Shown here in pieces: positions 28,409-36,584 of a stretch of DNA of 64,000 nucleotides. Under the pieces are notes generated by a model. The model saw only the letters and a list, made by a program, of their open reading frames with translations, was not told the origin of the DNA and did not search any database. Numbering within the stretch: the first letter of the stretch is position 1; the number at the start of each line of letters is the position of its first letter. Source of the stretch: Methylobacterium sp. R2-1 (GTDB taxonomy: Bacteria; Pseudomonadota; Alphaproteobacteria; Rhizobiales; Beijerinckiaceae); assembly GCF_014191355.1 (NCBI RefSeq), contig NZ_JACHWM010000010.1:62001-126000 (forward strand). The letters are read 5' to 3'. A program made the position numbers and the translations under genes.

Positions 28409-29521
28409 ATGCAAAACCGTAGCCTTGGAATAAGTATGTTCCTTGAGAAATATTGTCCCGACCCGGCTGTGTTGACAGCCGCCCTCCACGACGAGCTTCG
28501 GGTTCAGACGCTCCACGAGGGCCAAGCCCTCTGTTCAGGCAGTGAAGAGGCGGACTGCCTCTGGATCGTCGAGGAGGGACTGCTTCAGGTCATGGCCGGC
28601 GGCCCCATCGCCCGCCGCGAACGGGGCGAGATAATCGGCGAGATGGCATTCCTACGGGGCGCGCCCGGCTCCTCACCCGTACGCGGCAACGACGTTGTGG
28701 CAGCCTACCGATCCAAGGTGTGGAGGATCGACCGATCGACAATCGACGCACTCGCCGGGGAAACCAGGGCCCTTTGGTACGAGACCGTCGCGCGGGCCCT
28801 GGTCGCGAAACTCGACGAGGCGAGCCTGCAGAGGGCGAGCCAGGCGCGGGATCTCAACAGGGGTGACCGGGCTATCGCGCGCTTGGTCTGCCCGGAGGGC
28901 GTGCAGGCGACCAGCGCCATCCTACTCAATGGCGCGGAGGCCATCCCGCCGGTCAAGAGGATGGCCGTGATCTGGTTCAGCGACCTCTCGGGCTTCTCCG
29001 CCCACTCCGAGGGGCGGGACGCCGTCGAGGTGGGAGCCACCCTCCGTCGGCTTACGGACCCGCAGGTGGAGGAGATTCAGCGGTCGAACGGGCAGGTCGA
29101 TAAGCATATGGGTGATGCGGTGATGGCTTTCTGGCTATGCCCGGACGCCCCTCGCCTCAGTAAGGGCGTTGCCGGAGCCACAAGGGCGGCGCTCAAGGCC
29201 GCCCGCCGCGTCCAGGCGGCAGCAGCGGAAGCCTCGGCGCCAGTAGGCATCCGGATCGGCCTGCACCTGGGGGAGGTATCCGTCGGCGACTTCGGTGGCG
29301 GCGACCGCATCGCCTTCACCATCGTCGGCCAGCCCGTCAACGAGGCGGCGCGATACGAGCAGTTCAAGCCCGACACCCAACAGTCGGGCGGGCGGGTCCG
29401 CGTCAGCGACGCGGTCTTCGAGCTACTCCCCAATGACGTTCGCGCCTCCTTTCTACCGAGCCCGGTCGAATTCTTCGACAAGCACCGCAAGCGCTTCGTC
29501 GCCTTCCTGTCCTCGAATTAG
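28409..29521 (+). CDS. Cyclic-nucleotide-binding domain fused to class III nucleotide cyclase
   Basis: A 370-residue two-domain protein, first gene of the cassette. Residues about 30-125 look like a cNMP-binding (cap_ED) domain: VEEGLLQVMAGGP and GEIIGEMAFLRGAPG, with Arg in SPVRGNDVV where canonical members have R-(S/T)-A, so ligand binding may differ. Residues about 185-340 are a class III cyclase domain with all catalytic positions: metal Asp192 in WFSDLSGFS, metal Asp236 in KHMGDAVMAFW, Asn311 and Arg315 in PVNEAARYEQ. Lys232 and Thr304 occupy the adenine-recognition positions, favouring cAMP as product (inference). The GTG at 28373 is an alternative start; ATG 28409 follows AGGAA. The next gene starts 14 nt after its stop. 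Confidence 0.85.
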   Translation: MQNRSLGISMFLEKYCPDPAVLTAALHDELRVQTLHEGQALCSGSEEADCLWIVEEGLLQVMAGGPIARRERGEIIGEMAFLRGAPGSSPVRGNDVVAAYRSKVWRIDRSTIDALAGETRALWYETVARALVAKLDEASLQRASQARDLNRGDRAIARLVCPEGVQATSAILLNGAEAIPPVKRMAVIWFSDLSGFSAHSEGRDAVEVGATLRRLTDPQVEEIQRSNGQVDKHMGDAVMAFWLCPDAPRLSKGVAGATRAALKAARRVQAAAAEASAPVGIRIGLHLGEVSVGDFGGGDRIAFTIVGQPVNEAARYEQFKPDTQQSGGRVRVSDAVFELLPNDVRASFLPSPVEFFDKHRKRFVAFLSSN

Positions 29522-29535
29522 CCTTAGGTGCCGAC

Positions 29536-31161
29536 ATGGCCTGGGATCCGATCCGAAGCCGAAACCGCATCGCGCGGTTCATGACGACCGTACCGCAGTC
29601 GGCCATCGACGTGCGAACCTTTGACCAAACGTACCTCTTGCAGCGTGTTCGGGACGCGCAGGCCCGCGGCAAGAGGCTCGGCTTCGATGAGTCGCCTATC
29701 TTTGCCGTCCCGCGGAACCGCGCGGTTCTCGTCGATGGTGTGCACGTCTACGTCCAGTTGCTCGACTACCACGATCGGCTTCAGGATCAGGGCCGCGAGA
29801 CCGAAGCCAGCCATAAGCGCGTCCTACAGTTCCTGCACCTCCACTACTCGGCAACCGATAGGGTCGTGGAGGAGTTCGAGGCGCAGCGCGTCGACTACCA
29901 CGGCCCCCGGCTGCACGCCGTCCTGGTGACGCCCGTCGGGGACGAGCGCCAACGCGTCCTCCGGGCCGTCGCATTCGCAGTGACCTTGAAGGAGACGATT
30001 GAGGCCGCCGGCCAGAACATCGGCGGCGCCCGCCTCCAGACCCGGGTCAGGATTGGTATCGACACGGGGCGTGCGGTCGCCGTGAGCAGCGGTCGGGGCG
30101 CGGATATGGAGCCGCTCTTCCTCGGCAGCCCGGCCAACCACGCAGCCAAGCTGGCAGAGGGTGACCATCCCGGCATCTATCTCAGCGACCGCGCCCGCGA
30201 GGTTCTGGGCGAACCAAGCGTCGGCTGGGCCTCGGAGCGCTCCACCTCGCTCGCGGAGGACCGTCAATACGGGCTTGCCAACGCGGGCTACGGCCAGGCG
30301 TGGTCCGGCCTCGATCCGGCGCCGATCCGGGCACGGGTGCTCGCCGCGGTCCGCGCTCTGCAAACGGACATGGATCTGACCGCGCTCACCTCCCCCGAGG
30401 CGACGTTCCGCTTCCACCGCCACGAGCCGCCGCTCAAGACCATCGACTTCGCCGAGTTGATGCCGAGCCGTTCGATCAGGATGGGGCTCGCCTCGGTCTT
30501 CGCCGATCTATCCGGCTTCACCGCCTACGTGGACGCGTGCATCAGGGGTCGACGCATCGCCGAGATGACGGCGAACCTGCACGTCATCCGGGGCGAGTTG
30601 GCGGCCTGCGCCCGGGACGACTTCGGCGCCAGGAAGGTACGCTTCATCGGCGATTGCCTCCACGGCCTTGTGGCCGTGGGCACGCGGCTGGCGACCGAGC
30701 CGGCGAGTACGGTGGACGCCGCCGTCATGCTCTGCGGGGGCCTTCGCTCCTCGTTCAACCTCTGCAAGGCGACGCTGCCCGGCATCCGCAAGATGGGCAT
30801 CGCAATAGGCTCGGAGTTCGGGGAGACCCCGGTCAGCAGGGTGGGCATCCGGGGCGACAGGAGCGTCCGTTGCGCCACCAGCAAGGCAGTCTCGACCTCC
30901 GAGGCCATCCAGTCCGACCTGAACGGACGGCAGACCGCCCTCGGGCCGAACGCACTCGCCAACGCCTCCCCGGCGGTCAGGCGGGCATTCGGGGCCGGAC
31001 CGGTCTATGACAGGGACCACGACCAGGCCGGTCACGTCGTCACGCCGGCCCCTGCCCCGTCGGTGGCGAGGCCGGCGGCGCTCTCGTCCGGCCTGCTGAT
31101 CTCCCAGGGCGCGACCGCTGCCGGATCTGTGCGGGAGCGAGGCAGCGGACGCCATGCATGA
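29536..31161 (+). CDS. Tandem class III cyclase-domain protein with flexible C-terminal tail
   Basis: A 541-residue protein with two cyclase-homology domains. The N-terminal one (about 65-260) has lost the metal Asp residues (the GD pair reads GP at 123-124) but keeps VRIGIDTGRAVAVSS and Asn201 in SPANHAAKLA. The C-terminal one (about 315-465) keeps metal Asp324 in VFADLSGFTAY and Asp373 in VRFIGDCLHG but lacks the Asn/Arg pair. Arg369 replaces the usual specificity Lys. The domains are therefore complementary, as in mammalian C1/C2 cyclases. The last about 45 residues are Ala/Pro/Ser-rich, probably disordered, and end GSGRHA. Its stop overlaps the start of the E2-E1 gene by 8 nt (ATGCATGA). 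Confidence 0.8.
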   Translation: MAWDPIRSRNRIARFMTTVPQSAIDVRTFDQTYLLQRVRDAQARGKRLGFDESPIFAVPRNRAVLVDGVHVYVQLLDYHDRLQDQGRETEASHKRVLQFLHLHYSATDRVVEEFEAQRVDYHGPRLHAVLVTPVGDERQRVLRAVAFAVTLKETIEAAGQNIGGARLQTRVRIGIDTGRAVAVSSGRGADMEPLFLGSPANHAAKLAEGDHPGIYLSDRAREVLGEPSVGWASERSTSLAEDRQYGLANAGYGQAWSGLDPAPIRARVLAAVRALQTDMDLTALTSPEATFRFHRHEPPLKTIDFAELMPSRSIRMGLASVFADLSGFTAYVDACIRGRRIAEMTANLHVIRGELAACARDDFGARKVRFIGDCLHGLVAVGTRLATEPASTVDAAVMLCGGLRSSFNLCKATLPGIRKMGIAIGSEFGETPVSRVGIRGDRSVRCATSKAVSTSEAIQSDLNGRQTALGPNALANASPAVRRAFGAGPVYDRDHDQAGHVVTPAPAPSVARPAALSSGLLISQGATAAGSVRERGSGRHA

Positions 31162-32982
31162 GGCGTCGATCCGGCGGCATGCGGCTGTCGAGAGGATTCG
31201 CGAGTGCCTCCGGGAACTGCACGGTGTCGACCCGACACCGTTGGGACGAAGGGCCCTCGCCGCATACCACCACCGTTTCCGGATAAAGTCGGGTTGGCGA
31301 CTGCCCGTCGACTTCGGCGAACCGCATCCACGGCACATCGACGTGCTGATACCCGAGGGTTTCCCGCTCGTACGACCGCAGTTCGGCCTGCTGGAACGGC
31401 CGCCGTTCCTCACGTGGCCCCACGTCGAGCGCGATGGCAGTCTGTGCCTACTCGCCAACATGAGCGAATTCGATCCCGACGATCCGGCCGGAGTGGTGGT
31501 CCGGCTGCTCGGAAAGAGCTGCACCCTCGTTCGGGACCTTTTGGAAGGGGGCATGGTGGAGAGGGACTTCCTCGATGAGTTCCTCACCTACTGGCGCTAC
31601 GATCGGAACGCCTCGGACGGACGCCAGACGAGCATCCTGCGGCTAGAGCGGCCGTCACGCGAGATCGCCGTCTGGCAGACCACGGGCCTCCGCCTGCTCG
31701 GAGACACCGAGGAGCAGGTCACGGGTTGGCTGCGGAACCGTTATGGAGACAAAGTCCTCCGCCCGTCGCGACTGCAAAAGGGCCTGCTCGTGTGGCTCGA
31801 CCGGCCGATGCTGCCGTCCGAGTACCCGAGGACGGCGCGGGACGTGCAGGTCTTGGTGGAGAGGTGTGGCGGCGAGGCACCGCGTCTCCTATCGGACCTC
31901 GTCTCCGCGCGGCAGGACAGCATCGTCACGGTCATCGCCGCGGAGGGACGGTTCGGCCCTGGGATTGTGACGGCCGCTATCGCGCCCCCGCGGGGCGCAC
32001 GCAGCTGCGGCGGCTCGACAGCGCCACTTTACGACGGCTTCCGGCCCTCACGCCTGCCGAGCGGACTGCTGGTACGGCGATACCTTGGCAGCGATCCCGT
32101 CGTGCGCGACGAGCCGGCGCGAGCGGATGCCCCTTGGATCCACGGTCGCGGGCACGATCTGCGCACGGAACGGCTGACAGGCGCGACGGTCACGGTCTTG
32201 GGCTGTGGATCGGTCGGCGCGCCGGTGGCGGTCGCGCTCGCGCTCGCGCAGGCGGGCGTCGGGCACCTGAATCTTATCGACCATGATGCACTTGATTGGG
32301 CCAACGTCGGGCGCCATCCGCTCGGCGCCGCCTGCGTGCGCGGGAACAAGGCGGAAGGGCTGGCTGCGAAGCTGCGGATTGGCTACCCGCACGGGAAATT
32401 CGATGCCTTCCCGGTCGTGGCGCAGGCGATGTTGGCCGTCGATGAAGGAACGCTCCGGGGAAGTCACCTCATCGTGTCGGCGATGGGGGATTGACGCGCG
32501 GAAAGCCAACTCAATGACTGGCAGTGCCGGCTGGGCAGGCCGATGCCCGTCGTCTACGGCTGGCCGAGGCGCACGCTGTCGCGGGGCATGCGGTGGCCAT
32601 CACGCCTGGGGGTGGCTGCCTCAGGTGCGGGCTGGACCGGACGGGGGTACCCCATTTCCGGGTGGTGGCTTGGCCCGACGAGCGGGCAGTCGCTTTTGAA
32701 GAGCCCGCTTGCGGCGCCCACTATCAGCCGTACGGGCCTGTCGAGCTCGGGTTCGTCACGTCGCTGGTCGCCCAGCTGGCCCTGGACTGCCTCCTGGGGA
32801 AGGTGACGCGTCCGTGCCATAGGATTCATGCCGCGCGGCGTGCTTCGCTCACCGAGGCGGGCGGCCGTTGGTCCGACCGGTGGATCGACCAGTACCCCAC
32901 CATGACCGAGGGTGGAGTGCAGGTCGAGCGGGAATGGTTATCCGGAACCTGCGCGGCGTGCTCGGCATCCAAGATCGCGTGA
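31154..32982 (+). pseudogene. E2-E1 fusion (Prok-E2 plus ThiF/Cap2-like), disrupted
   Basis: Read across its lesions this would be a roughly 609-residue protein. Residues about 30-150 resemble a ubiquitin-conjugating E2 domain, with candidate catalytic Cys98 in PHVERDGSLCLL. From about residue 355 comes a ThiF-type E1 adenylation domain: VTVLGCGSVGAPVAVALALA, NLIDHDALDWANVGRH and GNKAEGLAAKL. A TGA at 32492-32494 stops the frame after IVSAMGD; the same frame continues sensibly as RAESQLNDWQCRLGRPMPVV. Near 32563 one base is missing, and the C-terminal part continues in the next frame to 32982, with zinc-type CLRC and CAAC pairs and PACGAHYQPYG. The domain order and length match type II CBASS Cap2. 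It overlaps the upstream cyclase gene and is translationally coupled to it. Confidence 0.8.
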
Positions 32983-33164
32983 CGGGTATTGAGTAGCTGG
33001 TAACGTCGGGCAGGCGACTGTACTGCCGCATGTAGTTTGCTTGTCGGACGATGCCGATCGCAACCATGCCCAGAACAATCTAGACATAGATTACAGCCTT
33101 TAGAAGAAGCGTATGATGAGACGCCTCAACGCCGATCCACACTCATGAAGACAGATGGCGGACA

Positions 33165-33287
33165 TCAATGCGGACGACGAACCGCCGGAAGCCAGATCAC
33201 GAAGATCGATCCTCGCTCAAGCTCGCTGTGGACCGTGATTGTACCGCCGTAGCGGGCGATCGGCGTGTAGCTGATGGAAAGGCCTAG
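33165..33287 (-). pseudogene. Histidine kinase remnant (end of HATPase domain)
   Basis: On the minus strand the segment reads LGLSISYTPIARYGGTITV then HSELERGSIFVIWLP, closing with a TGA at 33165-33167. This is the G2-box end of a histidine-kinase ATPase domain (typical GLGLS...GG.I...S..G.GT.F...LP). The coding sequence begins abruptly at CTAG (33284-33287), exactly where the IS701-type element starts; the upstream part of the kinase is absent from the window. Confidence 0.7.
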
Positions 33288-34159
33288 CACTACTTTGGCA
33301 GATTGTCCTTAAGGCGGCTGGTCGAGGGCGGCCTCACAGTACGGGCATCGCCGCGGCGGTGGCCGGCTGAGGTGATCCAGGATGGCTTGGCGGATCGCCG
33401 ACATCGAGGGCTGGGGCGGTGGGCAGGCGATTCTTTTTTTTCCGTCCCGTCGCTGCGAGGCGCCGGGATTGGAGGAAGGCGTAGGCCATCATCGTCATCA
33501 GCACGTGGCGATGCAGCCCAGTCCAAGAGCGGCCTTCGAAGTGGTCGAGGCCGAGTTCCTCCTTCATCTGCTGGTGCGCCTGCTCGCAGATCCAGCGCGC
33601 CTTGATTGTTGCGGCCAGTTGCTTGAGGGTCGCGTCGGCGGGGAGGTTCGTGAGGTAGTATTTGCGCTCGCCCGAGCCGCGCTCCTCGCGCACCAGCCAG
33701 ACCTCGTCTCCCGGCAGGTGTTGGTTGCCTTTTGTGCCAATCCGCTGGGTCGGACCATCGGCCATCCGGACGCGCAACGCGCAGAAGCGGCCCCGCAGCC
33801 GACCCTTGGTGCCGTGCCGCCAGGCCACCGCCCGGCCGGTCATGTCTGACAGGATCGTCTCGGCCGCAACCGAGACCTGATCTGGGACGTGACGCTTGCG
33901 CGGTCGTCCGCGCCCCGCGACGGGGAAGATCATCGTCGCGCCAGCCGGATTGACCTTGCTGCGCCCCGAAATCCTGACAGCCCAGGTCAGGCCACGCGCG
34001 CTCAGGGCCTGTCGGAACGGGGCGGACCCATAACCCGCATCGGCCAGCACGCAGCCGAAGCGTACGCCCCCCTCCCGGACCCGGTCGATCTCCGCGACGG
34101 CGATCTCCAGCTTGGTGCGGGCCTCGCGCCGATCCTCGGGGACACCGGCCCTGGTCATC
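33288..34159 (-). mobile_element. IS701-family insertion sequence, truncated
   Basis: The left boundary is set by the CTAG at 33284-33287, which fits the 4-bp YTAR target preference known for IS701-family elements, and by the interrupted kinase reading frame. The right side ends inside the transposase gene at about 34159, where TniQ-like sequence begins. So the right terminus and the 5' third or more of the transposase are gone. The element is not expected to move by itself. Confidence 0.75.
33309..34158 (-). pseudogene. IS701-family transposase fragment, 5'-truncated and frameshifted
   Basis: The readable part starts MTRAGVPEDRREARTKLEIA and shows the DDE transposase segments FGCVLADAGYGSAPFRQAL (second catalytic Asp) and CEQAHQQMKEELGLDHFEGR (the Glu), with WTGLHRHVLMTMMAYAFLQ after it. 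The N-terminal region with the first catalytic Asp is missing. Near 33415 the frame is lost: the uninterrupted frame ends at 33334. The family C-terminus SMSAIRQAILDHL, then RRCPYCEAALDQPP, is found in another frame and ends at a TAA (33309-33311). It is therefore doubly broken. Confidence 0.85.
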
Positions 34160-35686
34160 CCGGCCTGCCTTCTCGAGGACTGCGCCCAGGCGTCGAAGCC
34201 CGAAACCGCCGCCTATGGGGGGGCCATCTGGCCGATCGCAGCGATTAAGACTTGCCGGAAACACGGCATGGCACTGGTCAAGCTCGAGCATCAGGAGACC
34301 TCGCGAAACCACGACTTCGCGAGGCTGCTGAAGCCACACCTGCCGGATCTCGGAGCGCTTTCCGAGAGGGCCACCTGCCGTACCGCCTCGAGCCTCGAAA
34401 CCTATGTGCTCGACCGCCTCGACGAAGGACGCGGAAACATCCACTGGTTGGACACGCTGCCTCTGCATGTCGGCATCGGGGTTTGTGAGACCATCGGCGC
34501 CGTTGCACGCTTCGGCCGCGACGTCCGTTTCAACACCCTCGCGGACGACGACTGGTGCGCAGCCGGAACAACGGGTGTCGCGATCGCGGAAAAGGGCGAG
34601 GTCGGCATCCGCGAGTTCATGGACGGGCTCGTCTGCTCCTATCCCTACACCCGCAGCGCGACCGAGGGACCGCAGGCTGTTCTCGGGCGGTGGTTCAAGG
34701 TTCTGTCATTCGAGAAGTTGCACCCCGACTTCGACGTGGTCCGGGATCTCGTCGCGGAGTTCATCGCCGAGAGGATGCCGTTCGGTTCGGGAGACACGAT
34801 TTTCGGAAAGCCGGTCGAGCGCCGCATCCTGCACTCCGTGTACACCGCGTCCCAGGAGTTGCGGATACATCCCAAACGTCTGCGAAAGATCCTCCAGGCG
34901 ACCGGCATCCTAACGAAGGAGCAGGCTGAGCTTCCAAACGGTAGTGCATTGTTCGACGCCGTCGCAGCATCCCCGACTCTCGCGGACGCCGCCGACGGCT
35001 TGTTCATGACGGAGGTCAAGGAGTACCTCGGCGCTGGCCGCGTCCAGACGAAGCTGCTCGTCGACGGCGGGTTCATCAAGCCCATGTTCCCAAAGCGGCC
35101 GGAACTCGATCACCTGTTCAGGCGCCGCGACCTCGACACGTTCCTGACCAGGCTGTTCGCCGATGCCGTGCCCGTCGCGGAGCCCGACGAGGACATGGTC
35201 GACATTCAGAGAGCGGTGAAAAAAGTCTGCTGCAGCACCGCCGAGATCCTCGATCTCGTCCTCGGGCGCAAGCTGGCCTGGGTCGGTCGACGGAGAGACG
35301 CTCACGGCTTCTCGGCTCTGCTCGTTCGGGTGTCTGAGGTTCGTGATCGGACGCGGGGCTCCATGGACGGCTGTACGACAGCCCGAGCGGTTGAGAAGGT
35401 GATGCGCACGAACTCCGCGGTCGTCCGCAAGCTGATCGATCTAGGCTTTCTCCAGACGACAACGATCGTCAGTCCTTTGAACCGATGCCCCGTGAACGTG
35501 ATCAGGGAAGCCGACCTCGAGGCATTCCGTGCGGAGCACGTCACCCTGTTCGAAGCGATGGCAACAACGGGGACTCACTTCCGGCAGATCCAGAAGCGAC
35601 TGACCGCACTCGGCATCGAGCCACGAATCCGGCGCGAGGAGGTAGGGGCCGCCTTCTATCGAAGATCGGACTTGGCGCGCATCTAA
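34160..35686 (+). pseudogene. TniQ-like protein, 5'-truncated at the IS701 junction
   Basis: TniQ-family proteins take part in target selection of Tn7/Tn5053-like transposons, and many stand-alone copies exist in rhizobia-like bacteria. The readable sequence opens inside the zinc finger, PACLLEDCAQASKPETA, then WPIAAIKTCRKHGMALVKLE. This matches the second half of a CPxC...C..H TniQ finger, with the first Cys replaced by IS-derived codons. About 500 residues follow, including FGKPVERRILHSVYTASQEL and two helix-turn-helix-like stretches near the C-terminus. The first third of a TniQ protein is missing. An internal ATG at 34268 could still give a shortened product. No transposon tniA/tniB lies nearby. 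Confidence 0.65.
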
Positions 35687-35710
35687 AGAGATCGCGTGAA
35701 CGAGGTCACA

Positions 35711-35742
35711 AGCCCCCGCCGAGAAATCCGCGGGGGCTTTTT
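35711..35742 (+). terminator. Rho-independent terminator after tniQ-like gene
   Basis: AGCCCCCGC (35711-35719) pairs with GCGGGGGCT (35730-35738) and is followed by TTTT. It begins 24 nt after the stop codon of the tniQ-like gene. Confidence 0.9.
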
Positions 35743-36177
35743 CATCGTGTCGATTGTAATTCATGCGGGCCTTCGGCGATCCAATGGCCGGCCTGCCGAG
35801 CATCTTAATGTGCTGGAATGAGCATCTTTCGTTATTTCTCCAGATCGATCACAGAAATAATTACGATTTAACAATGACTTAGCTGATACGTAAATTCCAT
35901 GTTTTGCCTCACGCCACAGGTACGTGCTGCGCGCCGTAGATCGCTGTTCCTCGCGCCTTCGCTGAGCGGGAGAGCAGCCTCGCTGTGACGATACCAGGGC
36001 GCACCGAGACATCGGTGCGCCCCTTCTTCATGTGCCGAGTTGGAACTCACGGTGATGCGAAGCAAATTCGCACGTCATGGGCACGTTGTGACTCGCACAA
36101 AACATCTTGCGGCAGAGATTGTACGCCGCAGCGAGTGTTCGTCCAGCAACAGATCAAATGATGATGGAGGATACGTC
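35743..36177. other. Intergenic region with orphan terminator; possible small RNA
   Basis: About 430 nt without a credible coding frame. Its first half is AT-rich (35810-35900) and its second half GC-rich. It contains a strong orphan hairpin at 35997-36022, which suggests a short noncoding transcript on the plus strand. Confidence 0.45.
35997..36028 (+). terminator. Strong orphan terminator
   Basis: GGGCGCACCGA (35997-36007) pairs perfectly with TCGGTGCGCCC (36012-36022) around a 4-nt loop and is followed by CTTCTT. No plus-strand gene ends just upstream, so it may close a small RNA. Confidence 0.75.
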
Positions 36178-36476
36178 ATGCGAAGGGCTGCTTTATGCGC
36201 CATTACTACGGAAATGCTGCTGGGAATAAATATCTACGCCGCGGCGCCTGCGCGAGTAGGCCGGAAAAGATCATGACGACCCGCGATATGAGTATCGAGT
36301 GTCACGGCAACGGGTGGGTCGGACGCGGCCCAATGGCTTGCTGCAGCGGTCGTCGCGAAGTGCTGAAACCTCACCGATGCCGATGCCAACAAGCCCTCAT
36401 TCTGAAGTATCGCTCTACGAAAGTCGTCTCAGCCTCAGACAACGATGCATCATCCGGTGTGTCGAGCATCGCCTGA
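36178..36476 (+). pseudogene. Possible decayed small exported Cys-rich protein
   Basis: An ATG at 36178 with GGAGG at 36166-36170 opens a 32-codon frame (MRRAALCAITTEMLLGINIY, then AAAPARVGRKRS) that looks like a signal peptide. It ends at 36276. The overlapping frame 36195-36476 continues with a Cys-containing segment (MSIECHGNGWVGRGPMACCS) like the mature part of a small secreted protein. A single frameshift around 36250-36280 would join them. I do not recognise the family; a chance arrangement is possible. Confidence 0.3.
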
Positions 36477-36504
36477 GGGCTCAAGGCCCAGGGTGATGCT
36501 CGAC
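36461..36504. repeat. Imperfect hairpin GTCGAGCATC...GATGCTCGAC
   Basis: GTCGAGCATC (36461-36470) pairs with GATGCTCGAC (36495-36504), and the inner part GGGC/GCCC extends it. It lies about 80 nt beyond the end of the DUF4198 gene and may terminate that operon. Confidence 0.5.
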
Positions 36505-36584
36505 ATGACGGAAGCAACGGCATCGCGGCCACCCGGTGGCGACAGGCCGAGGCCGTGGTCACCGGGTGTCGCCCGCTTCCGGGC

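Noticed and set aside
32283..32699. 138-codon frame inside the E2-E1 locus
   Set aside because: It is the third frame of the broken E1 region; the residues do not match ThiF, unlike the frames on either side of the lesions.
33290..34468. 392-codon minus-strand frame across the IS and the tniQ-like start
   Set aside because: Mostly the wrong frame of the transposase plus antisense of tniQ; only its last part shows the displaced transposase C-terminus.
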